Origin: Candidatus Sulfotelmatobacter sp.
GTDB taxonomy: Bacteria > Acidobacteriota > Terriglobia > Terriglobales > Acidobacteriaceae
Length of the DNA: 64,000 nt
NCBI GenBank assembly: GCA_036500765.1
Contig: DASYBM010000017.1
Span: forward strand, 230,180-294,179
Direction of reading: 5' to 3'
Within the stretch, counting starts at the first letter, position 1; each line of letters begins with the position of its first letter. Of the stretch, positions 61,270 to 64,000 are shown piece after piece. The notes under the pieces are model-generated. The model was not told the DNA's origin. It saw only the letters and a program-made list of their open reading frames with translations, and searched no databases. Both the position numbers and the translations under genes were made by a program.

Positions 61270-61460
61270 GGCGCGTACACCGACATTCCCCGAATGTTTC
61301 AGCAGATGCCGGTGAGAATTGCACTGTCCCTACAGTACTCGGTTCCTTTTTTTCTAGCTTACCCCGGACTTACGTCCGGGCTAATATATGCCGCCGCTCT
61401 GCGGCTGGGTTCTGGTCGATGCCCGCCTCGGTAATGTCCTCGTAATGTGTATCATTCACC

Positions 61461-61476
61461 GTGACATCAACGTCAC
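61461..61476. promoter_or_regulatory. Inverted repeat before the GH172-type gene
   Basis: GTGAC-ATCAAC-GTCAC, 15 bases before the ATG and ahead of its GAGG. Possible operator. Confidence 0.4.
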
Positions 61477-61490
61477 ATTCTGAGGTCCCA

Positions 61491-62612
61491 ATGAAAAAGC
61501 TAATTATTCTTTTCGCCTTCTGCTTCTGGACGATTCCGCCGCTGGCGCAGGATTCGGCCAACTGGCTTGCGACGCTTCCTCAGGCTAAGGATTATGTCCA
61601 GCATCGTGTGTCGAGTTATGACCGGAGCGGGGGAAATGCGGATGCGCGGCAGATTGGGGCTGGGGAGACGCTTACGCTGCTTGATGAGGCGGGGCCCGGA
61701 CTGATCACGCATGTTTGGATGACGATTGCGAGTGATGATCCGCATCATTTAAAGGCGCTGGTGCTGCGGATGTATTGGGACGGGGAAGCGACTCCCAGCG
61801 TCGAGGCGCCGATCGGGGATTTCTTTGGGCTTGGGCTGGGGGATTATCACCTGTATCAGTCGGCGGCGCTGGCGGTGGGCGGGGACAAGGCCTTGAATTG
61901 TTTTTTCCCGATGCCCTTTGCGAAGCATGCGCGAATTACGGTGACGAATGAAGGATCGCGTCGGACGGATGCGTTTTATTTCAACATTGACTATCGGGCT
62001 TACAGCAAGGCGCTTCCGGCGGATTCGCTTTACTTTCATGCGCAGTATCGGCAGGCGGCGCCGGCGACGGGGTGGACGAATGATTGGAAGTCGAATGGCG
62101 ACCGGTTAGTCGATGGGAAGAAGAATCTGAACGGCGACGGCAATTACCTTTGGCTGGAGGCAACGGGGCGCGGGCATTTTGTGGGCGTAACCATGTCTCT
62201 CTTGCAGAATCAGGATGGCTGGTGGGGCGAAGGCGACGACATGTTTTTCGTGGATGGGGAGACACTGCCTTCGATCAACGGGACTGGGTCGGAAGATTAT
62301 TTTCTGGGGGCGTGGGATTTCGGCGGGCATGCGTTTGCATATGGATTGTTTGGGGCGCCGGTAGTGGGGCAGGAAGTTGCCGGGGGCCGGTGGTCGCTGT
62401 ACCGGTTTCATCTGGAGTCGCCGATTCCATTTACGAAATCGCTGCGGGCGACGATTGAGCATGGGCATGGGAATCACCGGTCGGATAACTATTTTTCGGT
62501 GGCCTACTGGTATCAGAGCGAGCCGCATGCGGCGTTTCCGGCGCTGCCTTCGCTGGAGGAGCGGGTGCCGAGGATTTATGCAGTGGGCGGGCCGGGGAAC
62601 GCGGGGAAGTAA
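61491..62612 (+). CDS. Secreted DUF2961 protein, probable GH172 glycoside hydrolase
   Basis: 373 residues from ATG 61491 with GAGG six bases upstream. A signal peptide (KKLIILFAFCFWTIPPLAQ) leads to a DUF2961 domain: SSYDRSGGNADARQIGAGET near the front, GLITHVWMTIASDDPHHLKA, then GTGSEDYFLGAWDFGGHAFA. This family includes GH172 enzymes acting on fructofuranosides and arabinofuranosides. An exo-acting sugar hydrolase in the periplasm is likely, with unknown substrate. No sugar transporter or other glycosidase lies nearby. Confidence 0.85.
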   Translation: MKKLIILFAFCFWTIPPLAQDSANWLATLPQAKDYVQHRVSSYDRSGGNADARQIGAGETLTLLDEAGPGLITHVWMTIASDDPHHLKALVLRMYWDGEATPSVEAPIGDFFGLGLGDYHLYQSAALAVGGDKALNCFFPMPFAKHARITVTNEGSRRTDAFYFNIDYRAYSKALPADSLYFHAQYRQAAPATGWTNDWKSNGDRLVDGKKNLNGDGNYLWLEATGRGHFVGVTMSLLQNQDGWWGEGDDMFFVDGETLPSINGTGSEDYFLGAWDFGGHAFAYGLFGAPVVGQEVAGGRWSLYRFHLESPIPFTKSLRATIEHGHGNHRSDNYFSVAYWYQSEPHAAFPALPSLEERVPRIYAVGGPGNAGK

Positions 62613-62660
62613 GTGGTTAGTGCACGCAGTTTGGCTGATGCGCGATGGCAGTTAAGCGGG

Positions 62661-62703
62661 AGATCCTTCGCTCCGCCTGAAGTGCGGCTTCGCTCAGGAT
62701 GAC
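62661..62703. repeat. Dispersed palindromic repeat, family B copy 9
   Basis: AGATCCTTCGCTCCGCCTGA then GCGGCTTCGCTCAGGATGAC. Confidence 0.8.
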
Positions 62704-62745
62704 AACGCTTTGAGAGTGGATTAAAACCACTACTTCGGGCGCGGT

Positions 62746-63681
62746 CTAGCTGGCTGGCCGTTTCATCTTCATGACGCGTTGGTTGTAGGCCCAGACCTGA
62801 TCGCGGAGATAGGGCGGGAGGTGGGGATCTTGGCGCTCGTCGATGCGGAATCCGTTGTCCTGGAAGAATTGTTTCACTGAGTCCTTCGTTCTTAGAGCGT
62901 CATCGCCGGTCTGTTGGGCGAGGAAATCGTGGCACGAGATGCAGAGGATTTCGGTGTGGCGGAGGGTCTCGGTCATGCCGCGGATGGCGAAGCGCTCGGC
63001 TCCTTCGATATTCATTTTAAGGAATTGAATGCGCCCGAGGTTGAGCTTCGCGTGAATGGCATCGATGGTCGTGGCTGGGACCGGAATTCCTTTCGTAGAA
63101 CTCAGACCGTTGGTCAAGTAAGCGGTGGAGTTGTCGATCAGGGCGGTGCCGGAACTCCGTTCAGTGACGGCCACACGAATGGGGATCACGTTCTTGAGGC
63201 CGTTGTAATGGACCAACTTTTCCAGGCAGCGGTAAGTGCGAGGGTGGGCTTCGATGCAGATGACTTTGCCGTGCGCGCCGACGGCGCGGGAAAAAGTTAG
63301 CGCCTCTTCGCCGACACCGGCGCCGACGTCGATCACCACGTCTCCGGGTTGGGGACGATAGCCCCAGAAAAAATTGGCTCGCGCCACTTGGTCCAAGTGT
63401 GTCATGTCGAGGCGGACGTAGGGTTGGTGATAGACGAAGTAGCCGGCGGTGGTGCCGTGGATCCAGACGCCGGAATCGTGGAAGACTTTGTGGACACCTT
63501 TGTTTTGGGAGCGCGCGAGATGATTCACTACGGGCGTGAGGGCGAAGCGGAGGCCTTTGCGGTCAAGCAGCGATTTCATCTGGTCTATGAGTGGCATGGA
63601 CGGCTGCACTTTCTTCGCCGCTTTGCGGCTATACCGAAGGATACGGCTGTGGGCCGCCGCCAGTCTGTGACGAGTGAACAA
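62746..63681 (-). CDS. FkbM-family SAM-dependent methyltransferase
   Basis: 311 residues. The SAM motif is VVIDVGAGVGEEALTFSRAV near residue 113; ICIEAHPRTYRCLEKLVHYN and RIQFLKMNIEGAERFAIRGM follow, which is the FkbM pattern. These enzymes methylate hydroxyls on sugars or polyketides. The first ~30 residues are basic and may not be translated; ATG 63598 is an alternative start. No glycosyltransferase or polysaccharide genes are adjacent inside the window, so the substrate is unknown. Confidence 0.88.
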   Translation of the reverse strand: MFTRHRLAAAHSRILRYSRKAAKKVQPSMPLIDQMKSLLDRKGLRFALTPVVNHLARSQNKGVHKVFHDSGVWIHGTTAGYFVYHQPYVRLDMTHLDQVARANFFWGYRPQPGDVVIDVGAGVGEEALTFSRAVGAHGKVICIEAHPRTYRCLEKLVHYNGLKNVIPIRVAVTERSSGTALIDNSTAYLTNGLSSTKGIPVPATTIDAIHAKLNLGRIQFLKMNIEGAERFAIRGMTETLRHTEILCISCHDFLAQQTGDDALRTKDSVKQFFQDNGFRIDERQDPHLPPYLRDQVWAYNQRVMKMKRPAS

Positions 63682-64000
63682 TTGCGATTGATTTATTCCC
63701 GGAGTGGGAATTTACGAGGGGGGGGATCGGGGTGGGGATGCTTCGACTGCATCGTGAGGATCGGTTCGCTCTCCTCATGATTCCGCTCAGTATGACAGGA
63801 CTTTGGGGTCGGATGCAGGTCAGAGTTTAGTTAAGGGCTAAAAGCTAAGAGCTGATAGCAAAAATAAGAGTTCCGAGGTGGTGTGGGGTCCATTCGTCTC
63901 GGCCAGTAGCTCGCGTTTGACCCTTGCTCGACCTGCTCTCGTTGCTCGCCCTTGCGGGGCGCAACGCGCGATCTTCGCTTGGGCTCCGGGCTCACCGCCA
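63682..64000. other. Window-end region without supported gene
   Basis: 319 bases. A degenerate family B repeat occurs near 63740-63798 and a heptamer run (TTAAGGGCTAAAAGCTAAGA) near 63834. A minus-strand frame is open at the right edge but shows no recognisable protein. Confidence 0.5.

Noticed and set aside
63850..64000. Open frames at the right edge of the window
   Set aside because: No protein family or RNA could be recognised in the 150 visible bases.

Overview
The window looks like the origin-proximal part of a chromosome from an acidobacterium, most likely class Terriglobia (Koribacter- or Edaphobacter-like). This is an inference from gene content: fmt-rsmB-PASTA, cdaA-cdaR-glmM, hpnH, a TonB receptor with a carboxypeptidase-like N-terminal domain, several small secreted protein types common in that group, moderately high GC, and many short dispersed palindromes. 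No rRNA, tRNA or CRISPR array was recognised.

Layout. 1-6.7 kb: end of fmt, rsmB, a PASTA-domain membrane protein, a Tat-exported oligopeptidase B and a membrane-TPR protein of unknown function. 7.3-14.7 kb: a chromosome-partition block on the minus strand (rsmG, parA, parB) with three parS-like palindromes upstream of parA. It is interrupted by a 1220-residue KAP-type P-loop NTPase gene between parA and parB. 14.9-23.3 kb: accessory material, including a beta-carbonic anhydrase, a GlxA-type regulator, an M61 peptidase, a phosphatase, a frameshifted REP-associated transposase (RAYT) between inverted REP palindromes, a PD-(D/E)XK-like nuclease and a two-gene PIN-domain cassette. 23.4-36.5 kb: gyrA, several small proteins, a STAS protein, hpnH, mscL, dnaN and dnaA. 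37-43.6 kb: two tandem beta-propeller paralogues, a DUF2905 protein and a cobalamin riboswitch in front of a TonB-dependent receptor. 43.7-64 kb: class II aldolase, queA, a wHTH regulator with a membrane protein, a channel-like RCK protein, bactofilin, DinB, RNase R, the glmM/cdaR/cdaA group, xseA, a carboxyltransferase, a GH172-type protein and an FkbM methyltransferase.

How it fits together. dnaA, dnaN, gyrA, parA, parB, the parS-like sites and rsmG lie within about 30 kb, which fits an origin domain; no DnaA-box cluster could be placed. cdaA-cdaR-glmM links c-di-AMP synthesis to cell-wall precursor supply. The riboswitch and the receptor form a vitamin B12 uptake unit.

The most unusual points are the KAP gene inside the parA-parB pair, with an apparent pseudo-protease, an IF2-N-like module and a Clp-N-like module ahead of the NTPase; the palindromic repeats and heptamer runs translated in frame inside parB, parA, rsmG and rnr; the RAYT-REP unit; a PIN toxin next to an unusually large putative antitoxin; and a channel-like protein lacking the potassium filter.
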